Below are positions 8,593 to 15,904 of a stretch of 16,592 nt of DNA, one piece after another. This stretch comes from an uncultured Rivibacter sp. Lineage in GTDB: Bacteria; Pseudomonadota; Gammaproteobacteria; Burkholderiales; Burkholderiaceae. The stretch covers positions 1 through 16,592 of the forward strand of contig CAMLNA010000099.1 of NCBI GenBank assembly GCA_946481025.1. The letters are read 5' to 3'. Below the pieces are notes generated by a model. The model was not told the DNA's origin. It saw only the letters and a list, made by a program, of their open reading frames with translations, and did no database searches. Numbering within the stretch: the first letter of the stretch is position 1; each line of letters opens with the position of its first letter. The position numbers and the translations under genes were made by a program.

Positions 8593-9718
8593 CCAGGCGG
8601 CCGTAGCGGTCGATCGCGATCAGGTCGACGTAGCGCGAGCCGTGCCCGGCGCCATTGCTGGCGGTGAAGTCGACCTTGTAGCCCCCCACGTCACTGCGCA
8701 GGCCGGCCAGCGCGTCGCGCATGCGAGCCCGCGTGGGGGCGCCGCTCTTCAACGCCGCCAGCCCCGCCTCGACGGCAATGCGCCCGGCGATGTAGCCCTC
8801 GAGGGTGGTCATGCCCATCTTCGTGCCGGTGCCCAGCGCGGCGAGGTCCTGCTGGCAGCGGTTGACCACGCCAACGCCTGCGGCGTTCGGCCGCGGCACC
8901 ACCGTGCTCATCACGCAGCTCTGCTTGCGGGCCACCAGAGCGTCGACCAGGGTCTGGCCGGCGAACGACGAGGCGTAGAAGAGCCCGGGGTACTTGGCAG
9001 CGCTCATCTTGTCGATGATCGAAGCCACCGGGCCTGCATTGGCGGTGAACAGCACGCAGTCGAGCTTGGCTTCGAGCAGCGAAGCGGCCACGGTGTCGAA
9101 CGACGCGGCATTGCGGTCGATGGTGAGCGTGGTCTTGGGCGTGATGGACATGCCCGACAGCGCCTGGTTCATTGCGTCCAGGTTGGCTTGCGAGGTGTCT
9201 TCGAGATAGACCACGCCCACGCGGCGCAGGCCGAAGTCCTTGATGTACGACACCATGCGGCTGTACTCGAGGTCGTAGCCGGCACGCACGTGGAAGGCGG
9301 GTGCCGAGCCGGCGGCGCGGATGCCCATGTTGCCGCTGGCCGTGCCCAGCAGCGGAATCTGCGCCTTCTCCACCGCACTGATGGCAGCCTCCGCGCCGGC
9401 GCCGCTGGTCAGGCCGATGATGGCCGTGACGCCCGAATCGATGAGGTTCTGCACGTTCTGCGCGCAGCGGTTGCGAACACCGCCGTCGTCGAGCGTGGTG
9501 AGCTCGAATCGGGCGCCTCCGGTCTTGGAGGCCGCGGCAAACGCCGCGAGGATGCCGTCTCGAACGTCCTTGCCGTAGCCGGCCTGCCCGCCCGACAACG
9601 ACGCTGACTGACCAAAACGGATCACCGGCTGCTGCGCGGCGGCAGTCAGCGACAGGCCGCCAATCACGCCGCCCGCCAATACCGCCGGGCTGGCGAACAC
9701 CAAGGTTCTGCGCTTCAT
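8585..9718 (-). CDS. Periplasmic ABC-type substrate-binding protein (Leu/Ile/Val-type, type I fold)
   Basis: The 377-residue precursor has a Sec signal: basic MKRR, a hydrophobic stretch to about residue 25, and likely cleavage after TAAA or TAAAQ near 28-29. The mature part starts with IRFGQSASLSGGQAGYGKDV (33-52), the usual opening of LivJ-type (Peripla_BP_6) proteins. TSGAGAEAAISAVEKAQIPL (104-123) and VGVVYLEDTS (167-176) match the two-lobed type I fold. Four mature Cys residues (85, 221, 268, 288) could form disulfides. ATG 9718 has GGAG 7 nt upstream. No permease or ATPase gene is adjacent, so this is an orphan binding protein, which Burkholderiales have in large numbers. The ligand cannot be named; amino acids, amides or aromatic acids are all known for this family. 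It converges with the TreS-like gene over overlapping hairpins. Confidence 0.9.
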   Translation of the reverse strand: MKRRTLVFASPAVLAGGVIGGLSLTAAAQQPVIRFGQSASLSGGQAGYGKDVRDGILAAFAAASKTGGARFELTTLDDGGVRNRCAQNVQNLIDSGVTAIIGLTSGAGAEAAISAVEKAQIPLLGTASGNMGIRAAGSAPAFHVRAGYDLEYSRMVSYIKDFGLRRVGVVYLEDTSQANLDAMNQALSGMSITPKTTLTIDRNAASFDTVAASLLEAKLDCVLFTANAGPVASIIDKMSAAKYPGLFYASSFAGQTLVDALVARKQSCVMSTVVPRPNAAGVGVVNRCQQDLAALGTGTKMGMTTLEGYIAGRIAVEAGLAALKSGAPTRARMRDALAGLRSDVGGYKVDFTASNGAGHGSRYVDLIAIDRYGRLVG

Positions 9719-9740
9719 TTCACGACTCCCAATGTTTGTA

Positions 9741-9771
9741 TGAATAGGACGCCCGGTTGCCCGAGCGTCAA
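9741..9771 (-). promoter_or_regulatory. Possible promoter of the binding-protein gene
   Basis: On the minus strand, TTGACG (9771-9766) serves as -35 and TATTCA (9746-9741) as -10. The spacer is 19 bp, longer than ideal. The -10 lies 22 nt before the ATG at 9718, leaving room for the GGAG ribosome binding site. This is a consensus-style guess only. Confidence 0.3.
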
Positions 9772-9903
9772 CCCGTCATCGACACCGCTCTGCCCCACCT
9801 TGATCGGCCTTACCAACCGATACGCGATGTAGCAAAAAACGTCGTTTCTGCGGGTTGTGCGCAGCACTGCACGTTCCGCGCCGCACGCCGGTCGAGTTAC
9901 GAA

Positions 9904-9933
9904 TTGACACGATCTTGACGGAGGTCTCAGACT
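9904..9933 (+). promoter_or_regulatory. Possible promoter of the small secreted-protein gene
   Basis: TTGACA at 9904-9909 is a perfect -35. The best -10 is CAGACT (9928-9933) at an 18-bp spacing, with only three matches to TATAAT. A GGGAG ribosome binding site lies at 9956-9960, 6 nt before the ATG at 9967. Weak but reasonably placed. Confidence 0.3.
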
Positions 9934-9966
9934 GCTCGACATCGACAACAGCCCGGGAGTTGCCTC

Positions 9967-10431
9967 ATGAAGTACCAGCAGGCCAGCGGTTTCCACAAAC
10001 TGGTCGTGGCCCTGTGCCTCGGCGCGGCAGGCGCTGCGGCGGGAGCGCTGGAGCTTCGAGGCTTTCGCGGCGTGGCCTGGGGCGATGACGCTTCGAGCCT
10101 GGGCGCTGCAAAGCTGGTGCACTCACAGGGCGAGCTGCGCTGCTACCGCCGCGAACGCGAGAACATGATGTTCGGCGACAGCCCGCTGAAGGACGTGCGC
10201 TACTGCTTCCAGCAGGACCGCCTGTTCCTCGTGATGATCGAAGCCGACGCCGCGCGCGAAGACATGGTGGCGGAATTCAAGCGCACCTACGGGCCGCCCA
10301 GCCAACAGTCCGCGGCAATGGTGTCGTGGGGTGGCAAGTCGGCCGGCACGCAGGTCGAGATGCTGTCGGCGCCGGGCAGCCGGCACACGCTGCTGCGCAT
10401 CCACTCGAAAGACCACGCGCCCCTGCATTGA
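9967..10431 (+). CDS. Small secreted protein of unknown function
   Basis: I do not recognise this 154-residue protein. The N-terminus (KLVVALCLGAAGAAAGALE, 11-29) is a signal peptide with likely cleavage near residue 26-27, so it should be periplasmic. The mature part has FRGVAWGDD (33-41), an aromatic/charged core with VRYCFQQDRLFLVMIEA (77-93), and FKRTYGPP (104-111) followed by VSWGGKSAGTQVEML (119-133). Alternating strands and a YGxP-type turn before a W-containing strand recall many small periplasmic alpha/beta proteins of unknown role. Two mature Cys residues (59, 80) may form a disulfide. GGGAG 6 nt before the ATG supports the start. It is divergent from the binding-protein gene and converges with the receiver gene 25 bp further on; nothing in context gives it a function. 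Confidence 0.82.
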   Translation: MKYQQASGFHKLVVALCLGAAGAAAGALELRGFRGVAWGDDASSLGAAKLVHSQGELRCYRRERENMMFGDSPLKDVRYCFQQDRLFLVMIEADAAREDMVAEFKRTYGPPSQQSAAMVSWGGKSAGTQVEMLSAPGSRHTLLRIHSKDHAPLH

Positions 10432-10463
10432 CCGGCGTCGCGGCCGGCGGGGGTGGCTACCCC
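10432..10463. terminator. Weak bidirectional terminator candidate
   Basis: Two short stems fill the 25-bp gap between converging genes. CCGGC (10432-10436) can pair with GCCGG (10443-10447), and GGGGT (10450-10454) with ACCCC (10459-10463). The second includes the stop codon of the receiver gene. Stems are only 5 bp and there is no U-tract, so support is weak. Confidence 0.25.
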
Positions 10464-11776
10464 ACCGACTCGCGCAGCAGCACGCCCAGCTCCACCAGGC
10501 TCAGCGGCTTGGCGATGAAGCCGTCCATGCCGGCGCTCAGGCAGTCCTGCCGCACCGCCGTGCTGGCCGTGGCGGCGACGATGGCAAAGGGCGGCAGCGC
10601 GCCCTCGCGCTGCAGCTTTCGCAGCTGGCGTGTCGCCTCGAAGCCGTCCATGCCGGGCATCTGCAGGTCCATCAGCACCGCGTGCGGCGCATGGTTGCGG
10701 CAGTACTCCAGCGCCTGCTCGCCGCAGCCCACCACGTCCACCTCGAAGCCCAGCAACTGCACCATCTCCCGGGCCAGGATCTGGTTGACCGGGTTGTCCT
10801 CGACCACCAGCACGTGCTTGCGCCCGCTCATGCCCAGCGGCGTGGGCCGCGTGTGGCCGGTCGGCGGCGGATGTTGCCGCTGCAGGGCCGCCAGCGTCAG
10901 CTCGGCCAGCTCGCGCGGGGCAAACGGCGGCGTGCGCAGCTCGACCTGCACGCCTAGCCCGCGCAACCGCTCCGGGTCGGGTTTCGGCATGGTGTAGACG
11001 GTCAGGGAGGTGGCGGGCAGCGAACGCACCAGCACCGCCAGGTCGGACAACGACACGCCGAACTGCTCGGACGCCAGCACCAGTGCCGGTGCGGAAGCGC
11101 TGGCGCCCAGGGGCAGCAGCCGCCGCACGGCCTCGGACACGTCGTGGAACAGCGTCGTGGTCCATCCGAAGCGATGCAGCCGGCGCGCCAGGGCCTCATG
11201 CGCGAAGGACGGGTCCGCGATCAGCCAGGCCCGGGCGCCGCGCGCATCGATGGCCGCCACGTCATCGTGGAGCTCCGTCGCCTGCACCTGCGTCTGCAGC
11301 CGCACCACCGTGCCGTCGGGCGGAACGGCATGCACGATGAGCCGGGCTCGTGCGGCTTCGCAGTAGCCATGGGCCAGGGACTCCCGCCCGGCCTCCGAAG
11401 GCAGCACCGTCCAGTGCGCACCCGCCATGGCCTCCAGGGCCTGCCGCTCGGTGGCCTGCCCGGTGTCGATGCTGCCGCCCACGACGTGGGCGTCTATCGA
11501 GCACAGCGCCTGTGGGGTGCAGTCCACCTTGGCCCGCAGGAACATGTGGCTGCCACGCGGAGCCAGCGACACGGCATGCAGCAGCACCTGGTCGAGCAGC
11601 GTGCCGAGCGCGGCCTGCGGAGCGCGCACCGTCACCAGCGGGCCTTCGTAGTCGAACAGCAGCAGCACGCCGCGGCGGCGGGCTCCGGCCTGGATGCGGC
11701 GCGCCGCCTTGGTGAAGAAATCGCTCAGGTCGAAGTTGCTGTCGCCGGAAGGCCCGGCAGGGTCGGGTGGCGTCAT
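10457..11776 (-). CDS. Receiver-domain protein with decayed kinase-like and decayed receiver regions
   Basis: The 439-residue cytoplasmic protein has three parts. Residues about 10-170 look like a degenerate histidine-kinase ATPase region: LGTLLDQVLLHAVSLAPRGS (57-76) sits where an N-box would, but the Asn and the later G-boxes are absent, and there is no His phosphorylation box. Residues about 181-300 look like a receiver that has lost its phospho-Asp (ALVLASEQFG at 230-239) and terminal Lys. Residues 320-439 are an intact receiver: VLVVEDNPVNQ (322-332) with acidic Glu326/Asp327, phospho-Asp370 in LMDLQMPGMDG, Thr403 and Lys423 in FIAKP. The ATG at 11776 overlaps the kinase stop codon (ATGA), giving tight translational coupling. 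It has no DNA-binding or enzymatic output domain. It is probably the phosphorylation partner of the adjacent hybrid kinase. An upstream in-frame extension to 11854 is only overlap with the kinase gene. Confidence 0.85.
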   Translation of the reverse strand: MTPPDPAGPSGDSNFDLSDFFTKAARRIQAGARRRGVLLLFDYEGPLVTVRAPQAALGTLLDQVLLHAVSLAPRGSHMFLRAKVDCTPQALCSIDAHVVGGSIDTGQATERQALEAMAGAHWTVLPSEAGRESLAHGYCEAARARLIVHAVPPDGTVVRLQTQVQATELHDDVAAIDARGARAWLIADPSFAHEALARRLHRFGWTTTLFHDVSEAVRRLLPLGASASAPALVLASEQFGVSLSDLAVLVRSLPATSLTVYTMPKPDPERLRGLGVQVELRTPPFAPRELAELTLAALQRQHPPPTGHTRPTPLGMSGRKHVLVVEDNPVNQILAREMVQLLGFEVDVVGCGEQALEYCRNHAPHAVLMDLQMPGMDGFEATRQLRKLQREGALPPFAIVAATASTAVRQDCLSAGMDGFIAKPLSLVELGVLLRESVG

Positions 11777-13410
11777 TGCAGCACCGTCCGGCCCTTGCCG
11801 GCCCAGACGGCGCCTCGCGCAGTCGCCCGCGGATCGGTGGCCTGCGGCGCGCACGCCGCACGGACCAGCTCGCCGGGCTCCACGGGCTTGTTGAGCAGGC
11901 AGTCATAGCCGGCTTCCTGTGCGAGCTGGCGCGCCTGCGCGCCGGCGAATGCAGTGAGCGCGATAGCGCGGCGGGGCCCGCTGCCGTCGCGCCGCCGCCA
12001 TTGCCGCAGCAGGTCGTAGCCGTTCATGCCGGGCATGGCCACGTCGGAGACGAGCAGGTCGTAGTGCGCATGGGCACGGCAGCGCAGCGCCGCTTCGGCA
12101 TCGGCCGCCACGTCGACGTGCGCGCCGTGCCGGGTGAGGATCTCGCAGACCAGCTCGCGGCCGTCGGCCTCGTCGTCCACCACCAGCACGCGCTGCCCGG
12201 CCAGCGCCTGTGACCAGCCGCCGCCGGCCTCGCCTGGCGCCAGCGCAGCAGGCGCCTCGGCGGCCTCGGGCATCGGCAGCTCGATCTCGAAGCGGGCGCC
12301 ACGCCCGCTGCCTTCGCTGAACGCCCGCACCTGGCCCTGCTGCAGCTCGGCCAGGGCCTTCACGACGGTAAGGCCCAGCCCGAGCCCGCCGTGCAGGCGT
12401 GTCGCGGAGTCGTCGGCCTGGCGGAATCGCTCGAACACCTGGGGCACGAACTCGGGCGCGATGCCTTCGCCGCTGTCTTCGACGCTGATGACGAGCGCCT
12501 GCTCGCGGGCGTCGCCGCTCAATCGCACGTTGCCGCCTGCCGGCGTGAACTTCACTGCGTTGTCGAGCAGCTGCTCCACCATCTGCCGCAGCCGCTGCGC
12601 GTCGGCCAGCACCTGCAGTCCCTGGGGCATGGCGTTGGAGACGGCGACCTGCTTGTCGGCCGCACGCTGCGCCACCGCCTGCATCGCCTCGGCGGCCACC
12701 TGCGCCGGATCGACCGGCTGGATGTCCACCGCCACGCTGCCGTTGAGGACGCCGTGGAAGTCGAACAGGCGGTCGATGAGCCCCGCCTGGTGGCGCGCAT
12801 TGCGCGCGATCACCTCGGCGGCATGGCGCACGGCCGGCGTGCTGGCCGGGTCGGCGTCGAGAAGACGAGCCCAGCCGAGGATGGTGTTGAGCGGCGTGCG
12901 CAGTTCGTGCCCCAGCTTGGCGATCACGGCCTCGTGCGTGCGGCGCACGGCGTCGAAGCGCGCCTGCTCGGCCCGCAGCTGCTGGTTCAGCTCGAACACG
13001 GTGGACTCCGCCGGGGCCTGCGCCGCGTCAAGCGCATCCGGTGCCGCAGCCTGCTCGTCCAGGCTGCGCAACCGCAGCCGGTGGAGCTGCGCGCCGAACC
13101 AGCACAGCCACGTCATCGACATGAGGATGAAGATGAGGGTGCCCGCGGCGCCGGCATCGAGCAGCGAGCCGCCGCGCGCGAGGTAGAAGCCCACCGTGCC
13201 GCCCACCGACAACACGGCCGTGACCGCGGCGGGCCCTGCTCCGCCCCACCAGCCGGCCACGACGACGGCGGGCATCACCAGCAGGATGCTCACCTGCGCC
13301 CCGAAGGCGCTGTCGAGGAAAGGCCGAGGCACGATGCACAGGATGCCCAGCGTCGTGGCCACCAGGTAGGCTTGCGTGGCCCGGGCTTGCCGCTCCTCCG
13401 GCTGTTGCAT
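11773..13410 (-). CDS. Membrane hybrid sensor histidine kinase (DUF4118-like TM, HisKA, HATPase, receiver)
   Basis: This is a 545-residue inner-membrane kinase. The N-terminus has about four hydrophobic segments between residues 14 and 108, resembling the DUF4118/KdpD-type membrane module without a large periplasmic loop. A coiled linker (about 138-160) leads to HisKA with H-box LGHELRTPLNTILGW (166-180), phospho-His168. HATPase motifs are N-box QLLDNAVKFTP (280-290), G1 EDSGEGI (311-317), F-box VFERFRQ (325-331) and G2 GGLGLGL (341-347). The C-terminal receiver is 406-520: VLVVDDEADG (408-417), phospho-Asp456 in LVSDVAMPGMNG, Thr486 and Lys508. I chose ATG 13410 because GGAG lies 6 nt upstream; an in-frame ATG at 13458 has none. 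Its stop overlaps the start of the next gene. The stimulus is unknown. It is divergent from a penicillin-binding protein gene, which hints at an envelope signal but does not prove it. Confidence 0.93.
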   Translation of the reverse strand: MQQPEERQARATQAYLVATTLGILCIVPRPFLDSAFGAQVSILLVMPAVVVAGWWGGAGPAAVTAVLSVGGTVGFYLARGGSLLDAGAAGTLIFILMSMTWLCWFGAQLHRLRLRSLDEQAAAPDALDAAQAPAESTVFELNQQLRAEQARFDAVRRTHEAVIAKLGHELRTPLNTILGWARLLDADPASTPAVRHAAEVIARNARHQAGLIDRLFDFHGVLNGSVAVDIQPVDPAQVAAEAMQAVAQRAADKQVAVSNAMPQGLQVLADAQRLRQMVEQLLDNAVKFTPAGGNVRLSGDAREQALVISVEDSGEGIAPEFVPQVFERFRQADDSATRLHGGLGLGLTVVKALAELQQGQVRAFSEGSGRGARFEIELPMPEAAEAPAALAPGEAGGGWSQALAGQRVLVVDDEADGRELVCEILTRHGAHVDVAADAEAALRCRAHAHYDLLVSDVAMPGMNGYDLLRQWRRRDGSGPRRAIALTAFAGAQARQLAQEAGYDCLLNKPVEPGELVRAACAPQATDPRATARGAVWAGKGRTVLQ

Positions 13411-13597
13411 TGCCTGCTCCGTGTCGTGGTGAGATGTGCAAGTCAGTTGGCAAGGCATGTGCCCGAGGTGCCGGCACGGCCTTCCTGCCCGCGTGCGACG
13501 GGGTCCGCCGACGAAATCTGCGGTAAATCCTGCTGCGCGGGGTCACAGCTGCCGACCGGGCTGCCGCGACACGGCGCCTTTTTGCGAACATGACTGC

Positions 13598-15889
13598 ATG
13601 AACTCAGCCTCCTCCCCCGTGAACCGGTCCCGCCGAGGGCACCCCACCCGTGCGCTGGCCGGCATGGCGATGGCGCTGCTGCTGGCGGCCTGCTCGGCGC
13701 CCGACGTGGGCGACCTGCGTGCGGAGCAGGCCGCCGAGCCCAGCACCCTGCTCGACAGCGAAGGCAATGTGCTGGCCACCTACCGCCGCGGCCAGCGGCA
13801 GGACGTCTCGCTCGACCGCGTGTCGCCCCATGTCGTGAAGGCCCTCGTCGCCACCGAGGACCGGCGCTTCTACGAGCACGACGGCGTGGACCTGTGGCGA
13901 ACCCTGGGCGCGGTGGTCTACACCGTCACGGGCGACACGCAGGGAGGCTCCACGATCACCCAGCAGCTCGCCCGCAACATGTTCCCCGAGGAGATCGGCC
14001 GCTCCCGCACGCCCACCCGCAAGGTCAAGGAAATGATCACCGCCCGGCGCATCGAAAAGGCGTGGAGCAAGCAGCAGATCCTCGAGGCCTACCTCAACAC
14101 CGTGCCCTTCCTCTACAACGTGGTGGGCATCGAGATGGCCGCGCGCACCTACTTCGACAAGACCGCCGCCGAGCTGGACGTGCTGCAGGCCGCCACGCTG
14201 GTGGGCATGCTCAAGGGCACCTACTACTACAACCCGGTCATCCACCCGAAGCGAGCGCTGGATCGCCGCAACGTGGTGCTGGCGCAGATGGTGAAGTCGG
14301 GCGACCTCCCGCAGGCCGACTTCGAACGGCTGAAGGACCGCCCGCTCGGACTCGACTTCAACCTGCAGGACGAGGCCCTGGGCGCCGCGCCGCATTTCGC
14401 GGCGTTCGCGCGCAAGTGGCTGAGCGACTGGGCCGAGCAGCACGGCTACGACCTCTACCGCGACGGCCTGGTGGTGCACACCACCATCGACCGCAGGCTG
14501 CAGGAAGCGGCCACCGAGGCGGTGGAGCAGCAGGCCGAGCTGCTCCAGAAAGTGGCCAACGCCGAATGGAGCCAGCGCAGCCTGCGCTCCGCGTCGAGCG
14601 ACCCGCGCAGCTATGCGGGTGCGAAAGGCGAGCCGTTCGCCCACTTCTGGGCTGCACGTCCCGGGCTGCTCGCCGCAGCGGTGCGCGAAACGCCGGAATT
14701 CAGGAAGGCGGTGGCTGCAGGCGCGAGTGCCGAAGCCGCGCTCGACAAGCTCCAGGCCGATGCGGCCTTCATGACGAAAGTGCGGGCCGCCAAGACCCGG
14801 CTCGAAGCCGGCTTCGTGGCCATGGACCCGGCCACCGGTGCGGTGAAGGCGTGGGTGGGCAGCCGCGACTTCGCCCGTGACCAGTTCGACCACGTGGCCC
14901 AGGCAGAACGCCAGCCGGGATCGACCTTCAAGGCCGTGGTGTACGGCGCGGCGCTCGAGCAGGGCATTGCGCCCGACCGCACCTTCGTCGATGCGCCGAT
15001 CGAGGTGCCGCTGCCCGGCGGCAAGGTCTGGCGCCCCACCGACATGAGCGGCACCAGCGGCGAGCCGATGACGCTGCGAGAAGGCCTGGTGCGCTCGAAG
15101 AACACCATCACCGCGCAGGTGATGCAGGAGGTGGGCGTGGACAACGTGGTGCGCTTCGCCAAGGCCATGGGCGTCACCGAGAGCCGGCTGGACCCTGTGC
15201 CCTCTCTCGCGCTCGGCACCAGCCCGGTGACGCTGCTCGAAATGGTCAACGTCTACTCGACCATTGCGGCCGAGGGCCGCCACCACCTGCCGCTTTTCGT
15301 CACCCGGATCTCCGACCACCACGGCAAGGTGCTGGCCGAATTCGCACCGCAGGAGCGCACCGCGATGTCGCGGGAGTCGGCGGTGGAGCTCATCGACATG
15401 CTGCGCGGGGTGGTGAACCGCGGCACCGGCACCCAGGTGAAAACGCGCTTCGGCGTGGTGGCCGACGTGGCCGGCAAGACCGGCACGACCCAGAACAACA
15501 CCGACGGCTGGTTCATCCTCATGCACCCCCGGCTCGTGGCCGGCGCATGGGTCGGCTTCAACGATTCACGCGTGACCATGCGCAGCACTTACTGGGGCCA
15601 GGGCGGGCACAACGCCATCCTGCTGGTGGGCGACTTCTTCCGGCGCGTGCTGAAGGCCGAACTGGTGGATGCCCAGGCTGCATTCCCGCCACCGGTCCGC
15701 CCTGCTTCGGCCGCGTCCGAACCCCTGGGTGAAGGCTGGGCGGTCGAGCCGGACGCCGCCGCATCGGTGCCCACCGATGAAGCGCCGCCGCCCGTGGGCC
15801 AGGGCGTGCTGACGGGCCAGGACGGCGAAGCGGTGGTGATCGGCGAGCCGGCTGTGCCGCCGCCGTCCGCCCCGGCCTCGGGGCCCTAG
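13598..15889 (+). CDS. Class A penicillin-binding protein (GT51 + transpeptidase) with lipoprotein-type N-terminus
   Basis: The 763-residue bifunctional peptidoglycan synthase has GT51 motifs ATEDRRFYEHDG (85-96) with catalytic Glu87, GGSTITQQLARN (116-127), RKVKEMITARRIEK (141-154) with the second Glu145, and ILEAYLN (161-167). The transpeptidase has STFK (442-445) with acylation Ser442, SKN (500-502) and KTGTT (627-631). It should polymerise lipid II and cross-link stem peptides in the periplasm. The N-terminus, basic up to residue 18 and then AGMAMALLLAAC with Cys32, fits a lipobox (L-A-A-C) rather than the long transmembrane anchor usual for PBP1 proteins. A roughly 70-residue Pro/Ala/Glu-rich tail ends the protein. 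ATG 13598 lacks a good ribosome binding site, but it is the only start giving a sensible signal. It is divergent from the hybrid kinase gene (187-bp gap) and converges with the LapG-like gene. Confidence 0.92.
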   Translation: MNSASSPVNRSRRGHPTRALAGMAMALLLAACSAPDVGDLRAEQAAEPSTLLDSEGNVLATYRRGQRQDVSLDRVSPHVVKALVATEDRRFYEHDGVDLWRTLGAVVYTVTGDTQGGSTITQQLARNMFPEEIGRSRTPTRKVKEMITARRIEKAWSKQQILEAYLNTVPFLYNVVGIEMAARTYFDKTAAELDVLQAATLVGMLKGTYYYNPVIHPKRALDRRNVVLAQMVKSGDLPQADFERLKDRPLGLDFNLQDEALGAAPHFAAFARKWLSDWAEQHGYDLYRDGLVVHTTIDRRLQEAATEAVEQQAELLQKVANAEWSQRSLRSASSDPRSYAGAKGEPFAHFWAARPGLLAAAVRETPEFRKAVAAGASAEAALDKLQADAAFMTKVRAAKTRLEAGFVAMDPATGAVKAWVGSRDFARDQFDHVAQAERQPGSTFKAVVYGAALEQGIAPDRTFVDAPIEVPLPGGKVWRPTDMSGTSGEPMTLREGLVRSKNTITAQVMQEVGVDNVVRFAKAMGVTESRLDPVPSLALGTSPVTLLEMVNVYSTIAAEGRHHLPLFVTRISDHHGKVLAEFAPQERTAMSRESAVELIDMLRGVVNRGTGTQVKTRFGVVADVAGKTGTTQNNTDGWFILMHPRLVAGAWVGFNDSRVTMRSTYWGQGGHNAILLVGDFFRRVLKAELVDAQAAFPPPVRPASAASEPLGEGWAVEPDAAASVPTDEAPPPVGQGVLTGQDGEAVVIGEPAVPPPSAPASGP
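15869..15884. terminator. Short GC hairpin at the end of the penicillin-binding protein gene
   Basis: GCCCCG (15869-15874), loop GCCT, CGGGGC (15879-15884): a perfect 6-bp stem three bases before the stop codon. It has no U-tract and lies inside the reading frame, so it may be coincidental in Pro/Ala/Gly codons. It is the only hairpin I can offer between these converging genes. Confidence 0.2.
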
Positions 15890-15904
15890 CCTAGCTAGCT
15901 GCGA

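Larger units (their letters stand above)
9719..9966. other. Divergent intergenic region, 248 bp
   Basis: This is the longest non-coding stretch in the window. It separates the binding-protein gene from the small secreted-protein gene and must hold both promoters. It is visibly more AT-rich than its surroundings around 9820-9850. It contains the short palindrome AAACG-T-CGTTT (9837-9847) and a perfect -35-like TTGACA at 9904-9909. I see no RNA gene or clear further small protein. Confidence 0.6.

Noticed and set aside
9715..9850. Minus-strand frame just upstream of the binding-protein gene, with a short stretch (PIKVGQS) resembling the start of a binding protein and ending in an ATGA overlap
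   Set aside because: The resemblance covers only about seven residues, third-position G/C is lower than in real genes here, there is no supported start codon, and a promoter is needed in this space. A chance match is more likely than a remnant of a duplicated gene.
13604..15526. 640-codon minus-strand open frame opposite the penicillin-binding protein gene
   Set aside because: Shadow of the GT51/transpeptidase gene; its translation is full of short repeats of reverse-complemented codons and no domain is visible.
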